Positions 44,101 to 54,294 of a stretch of 64,000 nt of DNA are shown here, piece after piece (the first letter of the stretch is position 1; every line of letters begins with the position of its first letter). A model generated the notes under the pieces. It was not told where the DNA came from. It saw nothing but the letters and a program-made list of their open reading frames with translations, and searched no databases. A program made the translations under genes and the position numbers. The stretch is from the NCBI GenBank assembly GCA_963377175.1, contig CAUJNA010003739.1, positions 38,501 to 102,500 of the forward strand, given 5' to 3'. The stretch comes from Effrenium voratum (Eukaryota; Sar; Dinophyceae; Suessiales; Symbiodiniaceae).

Positions 44101-46008
44101 CCACTCACGGGGCCTTTTTATCGGAACGACAATTGGGTATGCCGTAGTGCAACTGTTAATTTTGCAGCTATCCAAGAATCCAAGACGGACGCTTCCCTTC
44201 ACAAACAGCAGGGGCACCTGGCCTATGGGTTGCCTACAGGCCAGCCTTTACACATATTTACGCCAATCCTGTGGGGTGATTTCTCGGAGTGGGATCTGAT
44301 TTAGGTGAGGAGGCCAAGATGCTTGCGGCGCTGCTGCCCAAGCCGATCCCGGAGGGCGAGTTGGAGGAGATGCGGCGGTTCCTGGCGCTGCTGTGGGGCT
44401 TCAGGCGCGGAAACTCGTTTCGTGCCGGTGCCACGGGAGTCGGCGAAAAGGGCGAAAAGAAAAGCCGCTTTTTGGGGGGGTCTGCGATCTGGAGTGCTGG
44501 TTTCCACGCGACTTTGGCGGGTCAAAGCTTTCTGAGATGCAGTGAGCGGTCGAGTGGCGGATGGGCGGTTTTGGAGCGACTTCGGTTTGCCCACTGGCTT
44601 TTGCCTCGCTTTTCTCTCGGAGAGACTTGCAATCCGCGCTTTCTCCACGCTGGTCAAGTGAGCCACAATCAAAACCCGGGTAGGTGAAGGTTAGCAAGGG
44701 ACAATCCCAGCCATAAATAGCTGCGGCCGCCTTCTTAATTCCTTACATGGTTCTGGGGATCGCCCATTTTAATACCGGGTTCTGGATTATAACTTATAAC
44801 GCTCTTTGGTGTTTTTTCTCAGGGAGCCCTGTGAGAACGTGGCGCTGGCGCCCTGCCACAAGCACGTGCTGCTCACCTTCTGCGGGAGCGTCCTCCCAGA
44901 GGCTCGAGCCGGCAGACGGTGGCTCCGTTTCGCCGAGCTGTTGGGAGAGGTCCGGGGGGTTTCAGGCGGTTCGGGGGGGTGGGGGGTTCTGCGGGTTTCG
45001 GGCTCTAGATCCGGCGCTCGTAGACCTTCGAAGGTTTCGCCGATCCGGAGTCCGGAGTCCAGAAAGGGACTTTTCAAGCGCGAGCGAAGGCCTAGCACCG
45101 GCAATCTGTTTTAGGAAGCTCCACCCAGGCAAGCAGGTGACACTTTTGCTGAGGGATTTGCTAGAGACATGTTCTCATGCCCTCATTTTGTCTCTGCCGG
45201 TTTCTGTTGAGATTTCCTCTCGGGACTCAAGCCGAAGGCTTATATCGAAGAAAGCCAGTCCAACCGGTCCGCGGCCCCAGGACCTGGTCAAAATCGCCAT
45301 GACTGCTGCCATGAGCCCTTTCCACGAGAGGACCGGGCTCAGCCTCTGAGGCTTTGCTGGTTGGAGATGGCAGAAGACGAGTCGCCCTGTGCAACCATAG
45401 GTGTCCTTTTTGGTGGTAGAAAAATAGATGGGTTTCGATTCCTGGTTTACCTGGTGGTTCAATCATCTACCAGTGCCATCTATTTCCCAAGGACGCCTAT
45501 GTGTGCAACTCGTTCTTTTGAGTCTTGTTCCCTCAGGATCACTCTTCACACTGTGGGCCTTGGCTCAAGAGGCTGAAGACTCGTGCTTGGTCTCACTGTG
45601 ACGGCTTGCGACGCAGGCTTGGTGCGCGAGCCCCTCAGATCCTTCTGTGGCCTGACCCAATCTGGCCGACCGGGCCTGGAATGGCAGGCGGGAAAACACA
45701 TGAGCCACAATCAAAACTCTGGTAGATGAAGCTTGGTGGGGGCCAATCCCAGCCATAAATAGCTGCGGCCGCCTTCTTAATTCCTTACATGGTTCCGGGT
45801 AGACCATTTTAGCACCGGGTTTTGATTGTGACTCACATGAAGATCCGAACTTCCCCAAAACAGTGCTCTTTCGCAGGTCAAGGAGCACAAAGACTGGGCA
45901 GCTTTCCTCGATTGGCTTCCGCAGCAAGCGGAGCCCATCAACCTCTTTAGCCTTCTCAGGACGGCTTGCCTGAAGTTGAAACCCTCATGGTCGCAGCCCC
46001 ACCCTTAG
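40254..46008 (+). CDS. Helical Leu/Ala-rich protein of unknown function (multi-exon, with stop)
   Basis: Exons read: 40254-40311, 40487-40586, 41655-41792, 41975-42114, 42730-42841, 43473-about 43596, 44305-44397, 44823-44949, 45115-45170 and 45877-46008 (stop TAG). The product would be at least 300 residues, rich in Leu, Ala, Arg and Pro, mostly helices, with scattered Cys. I recognise no domain. Text such as RLQLAEALVQQ, ALHEAVALLLGGRAVAL, LPRLRSFRALGPRPEELW and AAFLDWLPQQAEPINLF suggests a helical-repeat scaffold. The 5' end is unknown; the ATG at about 40023 (MLRLSLPRRARLEDL) is one option. Introns carry elements of families A, B, C, E and F. Confidence 0.55.
40487..40586 (+). CDS. Exon, unknown helical protein
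   Basis: Acceptor ggtcgcag, frame LTQQAELVAAWPTHPFAP, then RERLQLAEALVQQGA, GC donor (CAG|GCGGGC). High GC and clean helix pattern. Confidence 0.58.
40769..40879. repeat. Inverted-repeat element, family B copy 3
   Basis: GGCTGTGGGTCAAAACCAAT, GGTAGGTGCACCACCCATTT, GGGATGTTCACTGGGGGTAC, ending GACCATGGCCA. A small right-hand deletion removed part of the TTTTGACCCA terminus. Confidence 0.88.
41060..41099. repeat. CT dinucleotide repeat (about 20 units)
   Basis: Uninterrupted CTCTCT within an intron. Confidence 0.97.
41277..41440. repeat. Single-copy long inverted repeat
   Basis: AGAAGGGAATGACCCATGG at the left and CCCATGGTCATTCTGCCCT at the right are imperfect inverted repeats about 160 bp apart. 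Inner GACCCATGG and GGGTGACCATAGG also pair. It looks like another element of introner type but I see no second copy in this window. Confidence 0.5.
41513..41641. repeat. Inverted-repeat element, family B copy 4
   Basis: CTGGCTGTGGGTTAAAACC at the left, GGCTTTTGACCCATGGCCA at the right, with two small insertions (CCA after GGTACCA, AATT after GTAGGTG) relative to copy 3. It ends about 13 bp before the acceptor of the exon at 41655. Confidence 0.88.
41655..41792 (+). CDS. Exon, unknown helical protein
   Basis: Frame VLQLAPELCGQRLCDFYG, then AFCDDPRGLAPRPAAVAP and ALVALSLGF, ending TTCG|GTGCTG. Three Cys residues (LCGQRLC, AFC). Very GC-rich. Confidence 0.58.
41807..41893. repeat. Inverted-repeat element, family F
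   Basis: GGTGTGTCTCTCTTTTGGGG at the left, AAAAAGGGCACACTC at the right, GGTTTCCCTGCAGGACCAACC inside. It starts 14 bp after the exon donor. Confidence 0.65.
41975..42114 (+). CDS. Exon, unknown helical protein
   Basis: Acceptor catgccag, frame APAPARTAAEGLGPALHE, then AVALLLGGRAVALGAAGA and DLEALQAAVA, GC donor (GCAG|GCGGGC). Almost 80 percent GC, in contrast to its AT-rich introns. Confidence 0.58.
42162..42277. repeat. Inverted-repeat element, family A copy 7
   Basis: TGGGTGCGGGTCGAAAAGTA at the left, GGTTGAATTTTGACCCACGC at the right. Flanked by GCAGCTGG and CCAGCTGG, so AGCTGG is duplicated at the insertion point. The right flank, GCCCAG|CTGGCGCTCG, looks like a usable acceptor. Confidence 0.85.
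42730..42841 (+). CDS. Exon, unknown helical protein
   Basis: Acceptor acccgcag, frame LPPALLRAVPLGPLATLP, then RLRSFRALGPRPEELWAE, GC donor (GAG|GCGCAG). Confidence 0.58.
43250..43450. repeat. Family A copy 8 (minus orientation) with internal insertion
   Basis: The left half ACCACAAAACCGCAGGTGTTAG and TTTCCATTTACCAGGG is family A in reverse. Then about 100 bp of foreign sequence (GGTACCCTCACTCCCACTAA to GGTGCTCTGTTAGTGG) precede the expected end TTGACCCACACCCAG. The inserted part itself has ACTAACATG/GTTAGTGGAA ends in inverted orientation, so one element may sit inside another. Confidence 0.65.
43473..43596 (+). CDS. Exon, unknown helical protein
   Basis: Acceptor tttcttcag just after family A copy 8. 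Frame PPPGDFGGRGGVRHGMAA, then AEGLALAEAAAAAPSEAS. A second frame (GKWLETLGAGSRT) also looks sensible at the 3' end, so the exon may be spliced or the frame may differ. Confidence 0.42.
44305..44397 (+). CDS. Exon, unknown helical protein
   Basis: Acceptor atttag, frame EEAKMLAALLPKPIPEGE, then LEEMRRFLALLW, GC donor (GGG|GCTTCA). Confidence 0.58.
44656..44800. repeat. Inverted-repeat element, family C copy 3
   Basis: AAGTGAGCCACAATCAAAAC at the left; the right end is diverged (CGGGTTCTGGATTATAACTT). Interior GGGACAATCCCAGCC, AAATAGCTGCGGCCGCCTTC and TTACATGGTTCTGGGG nearly identical to copy 4. Confidence 0.85.
44823..44949 (+). CDS. Exon, unknown helical protein
   Basis: Acceptor ttctcag, frame EPCENVALAPCHKHVLLT, then FCGSVLPEARAGRRWLRF and AELLGE, GT donor (GAG|GTCCGG). 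Confidence 0.6.
45115..45170 (+). CDS. Exon, unknown helical protein
   Basis: Acceptor gttttag, frame KLHPGKQVTLLLRDLLET, GT donor (ACAT|GTTCTC). Confidence 0.5.
45396..45501. repeat. Inverted-repeat element, family E copy 2
   Basis: CATAGGTGTCCTTTTTGGTG at the left, CCCAAGGACGCCTATG at the right, inner AAAAATAGATGGGTTTC and CCAGTGCCATCTATTTC. Confidence 0.88.
45698..45839. repeat. Inverted-repeat element, family C copy 4
   Basis: The most complete C copy: ACATGAGCCACAATCAAAAC at the left and GTTTTGATTGTGACTCACAT at the right, a terminal inverted repeat of about 18 bp with one or two mismatches. NotI-like GCGGCCGC in the centre. Confidence 0.9.
45877..46008 (+). CDS. Terminal exon, unknown helical protein
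   Basis: Acceptor tttcgcag, frame VKEHKDWAAFLDWLPQQA, then EPINLFSLLRTACLKLKP and SWSQPHP, stop TAG at 46006-46008. Clean end of the gene. Confidence 0.68.
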   Translation, partial: VKEHKDWAAFLDWLPQQAEPINLFSLLRTACLKLKPSWSQPHP

Positions 46009-46440
46009 AGTGTTTGGAACAATGTCACCCAAGACCTGAAGATCAATTGTTGTGACACGACAAGCAAATTTTGTGGAATTCTGCAACAAATCGCTGATAC
46101 CTCCCCTCTTTTTTCCGTGGCTAATAGATTATTATGAAATTGATGGGGTATCCCTTCCAAGACCATCATACAAATCTAGCAAATTGAAGACATTTCATTG
46201 TATACGAGCAGACATGAATCTGGATTCCTGTGTAAGAAGTGAACATTGCAGCCATACAGCCAAGCACAGAAAGGGGTCTTTGTTGACACTCTTTCCCCAG
46301 ACGAAGAAATGAATCAGTCCTACGATTACCCCAGAGACTATACATCTATGCACGCAGCATTATGTGAAGCTCGTAAATGTACACAAGAACAGCACGTACA
46401 ACATAGATGATTCTATGCATATTATATACATGTGTATGTT
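46009..46440. other. Intergenic spacer
   Basis: AT-rich, no coding features seen. A polyadenylation signal cannot be judged, as dinoflagellates lack a canonical AATAAA. Confidence 0.5.
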
Positions 46441-46656
46441 TGTGTATCTAGACAAATGTTAAATGCGTAGATTTCCATGAGTAATGTACGTAATTGGTAG
46501 CATTTGTGCATCACACACACACACACATACATATTATATATATAGCATATTTACACATTTACATATTCATATGTTTATACAAAGCCCTCATGCATTTGCC
46601 TCTCTCGCCCTCTGTCCCCGGCTGGTGATGAACGCAGATTTAGCGCGGCATGGTGC

Positions 46657-46722
<66 letters not shown>
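46657..46722. repeat. GT dinucleotide repeat (about 32 units)
   Basis: Uninterrupted GTGTGT after GCGC. Confidence 0.97.
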
Positions 46723-46726
<4 letters not shown>

Positions 46727-46849
46727 CTCCACTCGAGCTCAGGTTCCGCCAAGTCTCAGCAAGTCTCAGGCATGCAAACTAAAAAGTAGCAAGACACTGC
46801 TGCGGTGGACAGCTGGACTGCAAATGATGAACACCAGTCAAGCAATACA

Positions 46850-48259
46850 GGCATACATACCAACCTACCTACCTACCTACCTACTTACCTACCTACCGAC
46901 CTTCATCATACATACATACGTGTATGCAGAAAAAACATACATACATAAATGTATACAAACATAAATGTATACATACATACATACATACATACATACATAC
47001 ATACATACATACATACATACATACATACATACATACATACATACATACATACATACATACATACATACATACATACATACATACATACATACATACATGT
47101 GTACATACATACATACATACATACATACATACATACATACATACATACATACATACAGAGATAGCTAAAATATTTCATACATTCGTATATACATTCATAC
47201 ATACGTTCATACAGAAATTCATACATACACAAATACATGAATACAAAATTACATGAACACATACATACATACATACATACATACATAGATTCACACACAT
47301 ACATACATACATACATACATACATACATACATACATACATACATACATACATACATACATACATACATACATACTACATACGTAGATGCATACATACATA
47401 CATACATACATAGATTCATACAGACATGCATTCGTACATACATACCTACATTCATATACCTACATTCATGCATGATTCATACATACATTCATACATTCAT
47501 GAATCCATACATAAATACATTTATTCACACATTCATACATACGTGCATACGTGCATACATACATAGATTCATACATTCATGCTTTCATACATTCATACAT
47601 CCGTACATACCTACATACGTTCATACATACATTCATTCCGACATACATGCATACATAACTATAGAACCATATATATATATACATATATGTTCTTTGTTTG
47701 TACATACATACATACATACATACATACATACATACATACATACATAAATACATACATGCATATATGCGTAAACACATTTATACATTGATAAATACATTCA
47801 TTCATACACATATACACATACATACATTCATACATGAATGCATACATTCATACATTCATACATTTATTCATCCATACATACATTCATAGATACATACATA
47901 CATGAATTCACAAATATACAAATTCCTTCATACATACATACATACATACATGCATACATACATACATACATACATTCCATACATACATACATACATACCT
48001 ACATACATACATACATACATACCATACCATACCATACCATACCATACCATACCATACCATACCATACCATACCATACCATACCATACCATACCATACCAT
48101 ACCATACCATACATACATTCACACATACATACATGCATTCATACATACATACCTACATGCACACATACACATATACAGACATACACACACATACATCGAT
48201 TTATACATACATACATACATGCATATATTTATACATACATTCAATCATACGTACATACA

Positions 48260-48292
<33 letters not shown>

Positions 48293-49870
48293 GCAATCTT
48301 TCACACATTCATACATACATTCATACATACGTTCATAAATACATACAAACACAAATACATGAATACACAATTACATAAATTCATACATACATACATACAT
48401 TCATAGATACATATATACATGAATTAATAAACATATAAATTCCTTCCTTCATACATACATACATACATACATACATGCATTCCCTACATACATACATACA
48501 TACATACATACATACATACATACATACCTACATACCTACATACCTACATACCTACATGCACACATACACATACATACACACACATACATACATACATCCA
48601 TTAATACATACACACATACATACATACATAGATACATACATACATACATACATACATACATGTATACATTCATAAGTTCACACATTCATAGATACAACTA
48701 TTCAATCATTCATACATTTTTATATACATCTATACATAAATTCATACATACACAAATGCGTAAATACATACACAAGTACATTCATACATACATAAATTCA
48801 TGCATATATGTTTGTATACATGCATACATACATTCCTACATTCACATATGTACTGAAACATACATACCCACATACATGCATACATACATACATACGTACA
48901 TTCCTGCATTCATATATAGATACATACATACCTACCTACATACATACATACATACATTCCTACATTCATATATATATATATCTACATACATACACACGTA
49001 CATACACTCACATGTGCATACATTCATACATGCATACATACATATATGTATACATACATGCATACATACATACATATGTACCTACATACTTATGTACGTA
49101 CTTACATACATACATACATGCATGCATACATACATGCATACATACATACATACATAAACACATACGTACATACGAACGTTCATACATACATACATACATA
49201 CGTGCATGTATACATACATATATGTATACATACACGCATGCATACATACATAAACACATATATACATACGTACCTACATACATACATGCATACATGCATA
49301 CATTCATACATGTATACCTACATACATACATTCATACGTACATACATTCATAGATACATACATTCCAACATTTATACATTCGTATTTGCGTACACACATG
49401 CATACATACATTCATACACAAAGACATACATACATATGTATCTACATACACACGTGCATACATGCATACATTAATACATGTATACATACATAAACACAGA
49501 CATACATACGTACCTACATACATACATGCATACATGCATACATTCATACATGTATACATACATGCATACATTCATACATACATACGTACCTACATACACA
49601 AATGCATACATACATACATGCATACATACATGCATACGTACGTACATACATACGTGCATACATGCACACGTTCATACATGTATACACACACACAAACACA
49701 GACATACATACGTACCTACATACATACATTCATACATGTATACATACAAGCATACATGCATACATGCATACATACATATATAAGTATACATACATGAATG
49801 CATATGTACATACATAAACACATACATACATACATTCCTACATTTGGATATTCATACATACATTCATTTT
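46850..49870. repeat. CATA tetranucleotide mega-array (about 3 kb)
   Basis: Blocks of pure CATA (46970-47097 and 47101-47156, 47300-47372 and others) alternate with degenerate CATACATTCATA, CATGCATA and CACATACA stretches. At 48018-48110 the unit changes abruptly to the pentamer CCATA (about 19 copies). All frames are open and give YIHT/YVCM peptides, which are artefacts. The pure core blocks are probably the youngest. Confidence 0.97.
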
Positions 49871-49917
49871 TTTGGTAATCTTGTTGTGTACATTCCTCTT
49901 TCTCTTCTGTGCGCCAG

Positions 49918-50019
49918 GAACTTGGAGCCGGAGCTGCGGCGGCGTTGCGCGGCTCAGGGCGGAGCGGCCTGGGTGCAGCTGCTGCTGGAGCCCGCGGAGC
50001 GGCTCAGGCGCTTGGGCCT
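49918..50019 (+). CDS. Exon, helical protein
   Basis: Acceptor gcgccag, frame NLEPELRRRCAAQGGAAW, then VQLLLEPAERLRRLGL, GC donor (CTG|GCACGT). It starts only about 45 bp after the CATA array. It may be the first exon of the Gln/Ala-rich gene or a paralogue of the helical gene upstream. Confidence 0.5.
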
Positions 50020-50099
50020 GGCACGTCGGCCGCGCGGATGCGCGGATTCCACCCAAGCCAGCCAAAGGAAATAACAAAAGGGGCATGAGGGAAGAAATG

Positions 50100-50196
50100 G
50101 GTATGGGTCGAAATTAAACCAGGGGATTGCAGGGTTTAGTCCATGTCTCCACTTACCAGGGTTCCATTTTGGGCACACTTTTTTGACCCAGAGCCA
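50100..50196. repeat. Inverted-repeat element, family A copy 9 (minus orientation)
   Basis: TATGGGTCGAAATTAAACCA at the left, ACTTTTTTGACCCAGAGCCA at the right, TTACCAGGGTTCCATTTTGG inside. Confidence 0.87.
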
Positions 50197-50434
50197 TATG
50201 GGTTTGTCGTTCTTTTTCAGGGCCAAAAACAAATGGATGCGACGGTTTTCCCTGTGTGAAATGTAATGCTATGTTGTGCTGGGTACGTGTTTATTCTCAT
50301 GCATGCATGGTCTTCGAATTGGATTCCAAGTCTTTCGAATTGGACTCCTTCCGGTTGACTCCCATGCCTGAGGTCCGGGAGAATCACGGGATCTTGAGAT
50401 GCTTGCGTTCCGGGTATTTTGAACCCAACATCCG

Positions 50435-50529
50435 GCTGTGGATCAAAACTAAACCACCAGAAAACTGCAGGTGTTAGTCCTTGGTTCCGTTTACCAGGGT
50501 TCCATTTTGAGTACCTATCTTTGACCCAC
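50435..50529. repeat. Inverted-repeat element, family A copy 10 (minus orientation)
   Basis: GGCTGTGGATCAAAACTAAA at the left, TACCTATCTTTGACCCACC at the right. Copies 9 and 10 lie 240 bp apart in the same orientation and differ enough to be separate insertions. Confidence 0.87.
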
Positions 50530-51351
50530 CAAGCGATGAGGAAGGTGCTGAAGAGCTCAACATGATGTCACTTTGGCCTTGCCCCAAGCTACAGCTGCCA
50601 TTCTGCAGGGCTGGTGCCATAGGAGGGCGGCAATCAAAGTGGCAACCCTGGTTTGCTTGCCAATCCTGGATTACGCATGGCAAAGCCGCAGTATTCACGA
50701 GGCCCGCCTTGGAGTGTGAAAAGTCCATCTCTTGTCAGAAGGCACTCTTTTTAGAAGTGGCATCCTGTGAACCCTGAGTTTTTGTCAGTGCATTTAGTAA
50801 GCTGCATGCCTTTGTTTTCTGCTATGAGAGCTTGCATTTGTTTGCCCAAATTAGGCTTCGCATATGATTGCTTCATGTTGTCACCTGGAAAGGAGGATTT
50901 GGCACCGGGGGATTCGCCTTGATGCGCCTTGTAGTGCCTCTACAATCTATGTCTGTCTATACATATATATATATACATATATGTATGTATATAGGCACGA
51001 GTAGAGCATATCAAGTCCGCATACATTGTGCAGGCGCTGGACTTGCGTGGTTCCGGCTGACGCGCAAGAAAGGAGGCCTGACCTGCTTCTGATTATCGAG
51101 TCATTTGTGGTGCTGAGCCTTTTGTGCATTTCGAGCCAAGGTAAGGTGCGGAAAATGCACCGTAGCTGCCATGCAATTGCTGAATGATTGGGAAATTGTG
51201 GCTTGCAAATGCAAACGAGCCTGCAGGTTGCGCGATGACTTGCAAATGCCATGGCAGTGATGGTCGAAAAAGCTGTGCCTGCGAATCGCTGACTGAGCTT
51301 CGTGTGATTGCTGCACGCGCAGTCCTGGTTGGCAGAGATCTTGATTTTGAG

Positions 51352-51766
51352 CTGAGGCACGAGCCCAACAAGCTGCCCAGCAAGCCGCGCAGCAAGCCGC
51401 GCAGCAGGCTGCCCAGGCGGCCACACAAGCCCCGCCGCCCAGTCCGGGCCTGGCTCCTCCAAACCAGGCCCAGCAGGCGGCCCAGCAAGCAGCGCAGCAA
51501 GCAGCGCAGCAAGCGGCCCAGCAGGCTGCGGCGCAGCAAGCGGCCCAACAAGCGGCGCAGCAGGCTGCGGCCCAGCAAGCGGCACAGGCGGCAGCTCAAG
51601 CAGGAGTCTCCCTGGGCAGCTTGGGTGGATTATCCCTGGATAGCCTTCATGGACTGGATAGCCTTCATGGACTGCAACTGGTGCCCTGGCAAAAGGAAAA
51701 GGGGGGGGAGAGGGGAGAGGGGAGACCCGGCGGTTTTGACGGCAGTGCTCAGCTTCCAAGTGCCAA
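51352..51766 (+). CDS. Long Gln/Ala-rich exon
   Basis: 415 nt, open in one frame with no ATG in its first half. It reads EARAQQAAQQAAQQAAQQAA, a PPPSPGLAPPNQ break, then many more AQQAAQQ units, then SLGGLSLDSLHGLDSLHG and VPWQKEKGGRGE, ending at a consensus donor (CCAA|GTGAGT). The Ala-Gln-Gln-Ala helix is low complexity and likely binds other helices or forms condensates. The shadow frames (Arg/Pro-rich on +, Leu/Gly-rich on -) have ATGs and look like ORFs but make no biological sense. A duplicated GLDSLHG-coding unit (GGACTGGATAGCCTTCAT) is visible. Confidence 0.65.
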
Positions 51767-51814
51767 GTGAGTGCGTGTGACCTGCGAGCCGCTTGTCGCA
51801 TGCGCTTCGCTCAG

Positions 51815-51903
51815 GCGGGACTGGATCAAGCCAATGCCCAAGCCCAGTCGCAGGCGTTGGGTGCAGCCACTGAGGGGGCCGGACAGCTGGTTGCAATGCA
51901 CGA
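51815..51903 (+). CDS. Gln/Ala-rich exon
   Basis: Acceptor cgctcag, frame AGLDQANAQAQSQALGAA then TEGAGQLVAMHE, GT donor (CGA|GTAACG). Confidence 0.58.
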
Positions 51904-52348
51904 GTAACGTTACGAGCCGAAGCCGAAACTCGAATGGGCAAATTGATGGGCATCCCCTCCTTTCTGGCTAGTTCGGCAGGCCAATGCCGATGTTTATTCA
52001 ATCCAAGACTCTCTGAGAGTTTCGAGTTGGCTTGCCCCCTAGTGCGTGAAAGCTGAGACAATGGCAGGCCAAGATGCACATGGCAGGAGAGCATCCAGAT
52101 TTTCTTGTGTCCGCTTTGATTGAATTGGCAACCGGGGTGCGAAGAGATGGCAGTTGTGAGCCGCCCTCTCCTGACGGTTCCTCCATTCCCCCTTTTTGGA
52201 CCCTTCAAAAGTGGCATTTCCACGGAACCACTAGTAAATTGCAATGATTGAAGGGCAAATCCAGTGAGCATTGTATCTGAAATGATATTTTTGTCGGATG
52301 CCTACGTCCAAAATTCGAAAGACGTCAAGGAAAAGCCGCCTTACCCAG

Positions 52349-52405
52349 GCGGCAATAGATGCGCAGGCAGCGCTCGATGCACCGCGCCCAGGGGCAAGTC
52401 TGCAA
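52349..52405 (+). CDS. Gln/Ala-rich exon
   Basis: Acceptor ttacccag, frame AAIDAQAALDAPRPGASLQ, GC donor (CAAG|GCGATT). Confidence 0.52.
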
Positions 52406-52439
52406 GGCGATTTGTATCATTTTATTGACCCCTGCACGG

Positions 52440-52533
52440 CTGATAATATATATATATATATACACATGTATTTATCAATGTATACATTCATATATATATA
52501 TATATATGTGCATATATACATGAATCTATAGAC

Positions 52534-52567
<34 letters not shown>
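52440..52567. repeat. TA microsatellite
   Basis: Several ATATATAT runs separated by short unique pieces. Confidence 0.96.
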
Positions 52568-52570
<3 letters not shown>

Positions 52571-52581
52571 CCAGGCCGTGG

Positions 52582-53000
52582 ACCCCCCCCCCCTCCCCCC
52601 CAACCCCCCCCCCCCTGTGGGGGTGGGGTGGGTGGGTGGTGGGGTGGTGGTGGGGTGGTGGGGTGGTGGTTGGGTGGTTGGGTGGTTGGGCCAACCCCCC
52701 CCCCCCCTGTGGGGGGTGGGGTGGGTGGTGGGGTGGTGGTGGGGTGGTGGGGTGGTGGGGTGGTGGGGTGGTGGGGTGGTTGGGTGGTTGGGTGGTTGGG
52801 TGGTTGGGTGGTTGGGTGGTTGGGTGGTTGGGTGGTTGGGTGGTTGGGTGGTTGGGTGGTTGGGGTGTGGTTCGGAGTTGGTTTAGGCTTGGTGGGTTGG
52901 TTTAGGGTTGGTTCAGGGTTGGGTTTTGGGTTGATTTAGGCTTAGGGTTGGGGTTAAGGAGGGGTTGCAGGGTGGTTTGGTTTAGGGTAGGATGTTGCGA
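52582..53000. repeat. G-rich GGTGGTTGG array with poly-C ends
   Basis: Runs of 8-12 C alternate with GGGGTGGTGG and then GGGTGGTT repeats, decaying into GGTTTAGGGTTGG-like sequence by 52880-53000. The GGGTGGTT repeat can form G-quadruplexes on the + strand. Open frames over it (VVGWLGGW) are artefacts. Confidence 0.93.
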
Positions 53001-53270
53001 GAGGTGCGGGGGTGTTGGTTCACGGGGTGAAAGGGGGTCTGGGACCGAAGCTGCAGGGCTCGCACGGTACTGGACAGCATCCCCAGCATTGCCAGCATCA
53101 TCCCCAAGATGCGGATGATGCGGGGGAGTGGGGGGACCATACCATTGGGGGGGGGGGGGTACGTGGCCCAGGGACTGGTACATATATATACACACACACA
53201 CACATGTAAACCGGTATTTGTCTCGCCAACCAGCAGGGGCGAATCATTTGCAGTCTTCTCAGCTTTCCAG

Positions 53271-53358
53271 CGCCCCTCGTGCCCGCGTTGAGGCACACAA
53301 CGCCGCAAGCCTCGCGGAGCTGCAAGCTCAAGCGCAGGCCGCGCGGCTCAAGACGCAC
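53271..53358 (+). CDS. Ala/Gln-rich helical exon
   Basis: Acceptor gctttccag, frame APRARVEAHNAASLAELQ, then AQAQAARLKTH, GT donor candidate (CAC|GTCGCA). Confidence 0.58.
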
Positions 53359-53810
53359 GTCGCAGCTCGCACGTGTTGCTCGGGCTCTTCGGTTGGGGGC
53401 AGGCCCCCATGGCGTAAAAAGTTTACATCCAACAAGGTATTTTCAGCCATCCAGGATATCTTCCAAAACTTCCCCATGCCATTTTTTTGGTTGACATGGG
53501 TATTTTTGTTTCTCAAGCTCGGACAAATTTTGTGGCATGCCACCCTAGCTTCAGGGTGGGACAATACGAGGTTTGATTGGGCGTGCAAATGGGTGTGTCT
53601 CTAAGCAGATTCCCTTCGGGGCGTGTTTGCCAGCTTTCTTTCAAACTGAAGCCTGAGGCGCATGCCCAGGCTCGGGAGAGAGGGAAGTCAGGAATTGGAA
53701 AGAGCACAGAAAGGAAGGCACAGTCTGTTTTTCCCAAGGAAAGACAGCTTCAAAAACTTGTCCATGCGCAGAAACGGAGATAAAGCGGAGACCTGCTGCT
53801 TTGTTGCCAG

Positions 53811-53852
53811 GCGCAAGTGCAAGCAGCGGAAGCGGCCGCGAGATTTGCACAG
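53811..53852 (+). CDS. Ala/Gln-rich helical exon
   Basis: Acceptor tgttgccag, frame AQVQAAEAAARFAQ (AAM if extended), GC donor (ACAG|GCAGCA). Confidence 0.55.
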
Positions 53853-53956
53853 GCAGCAATGAGCTTTTGGGGGGGTGGGGGAAGGGGGGGGTTGGGGGGT
53901 TGGGGGGTTGGGGCGCTTGTGCGTGGCAACCCCAAGCTCGCAGCCGCAAAGGTACA

Positions 53957-54072
53957 ATCTTTGGGGTCCTTTTTGGTTGTTTTCTTAGAAAAAAATAGAT
54001 GGCGATTCCTGGTTTACCTGGTGGTTTAATCATCTATCAGGGCCATCTATTTCCCCCAAAAGGACACCTATG
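53957..54072. repeat. Inverted-repeat element, family E copy 3
   Basis: GGGGTCCTTTTTGGTTGTTT at the left, CCCCAAAAGGACACCTATG at the right, inner AAATAGATGGCGATTCCTGG and CAGGGCCATCTATTTCCC. Confidence 0.87.
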
Positions 54073-54246
54073 CTTGCAATGCAACAACCAAGACATGTTC
54101 TTGCAGTCTAGTGAGCATGCTGTGGGGTTCTCAGATTGCTTTTGGGAGCTTGTTTCTCACAACGAGGCTAACTTTGAGGAAGTCACTCTGATCGACCCGG
54201 TCTTGTCCAGCCAAAAATTGACCCGCAAAATGAGCAGCGATCTCCA

Positions 54247-54294
54247 GGAACAGGCGCAGGCTGTGGCTGAAGCGCAGCAGCGCGCAGTGGTGCA
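54247..54294 (+). CDS. Gln/Ala-rich helical exon
   Basis: Acceptor atctccag, frame EQAQAVAEAQQRAVVQ, GC donor (GCAG|GCGCAA). Confidence 0.55.

Noticed and set aside
46884..49817. YIHTYIHT and YVCMYVCM proteins
   Set aside because: Translation of CATA repeats; every frame is open on both strands.
51093..51801. Minus-strand Leu/Gly/Arg-rich frames opposite the Gln/Ala exon
   Set aside because: Shadow of the AQQAAQQ coding frame on +, which alone has splice sites at both ends and fits neighbouring exons.
52566..52939. VVGWLGGW-type frames
   Set aside because: Arise from the GGTGGTTGG array.
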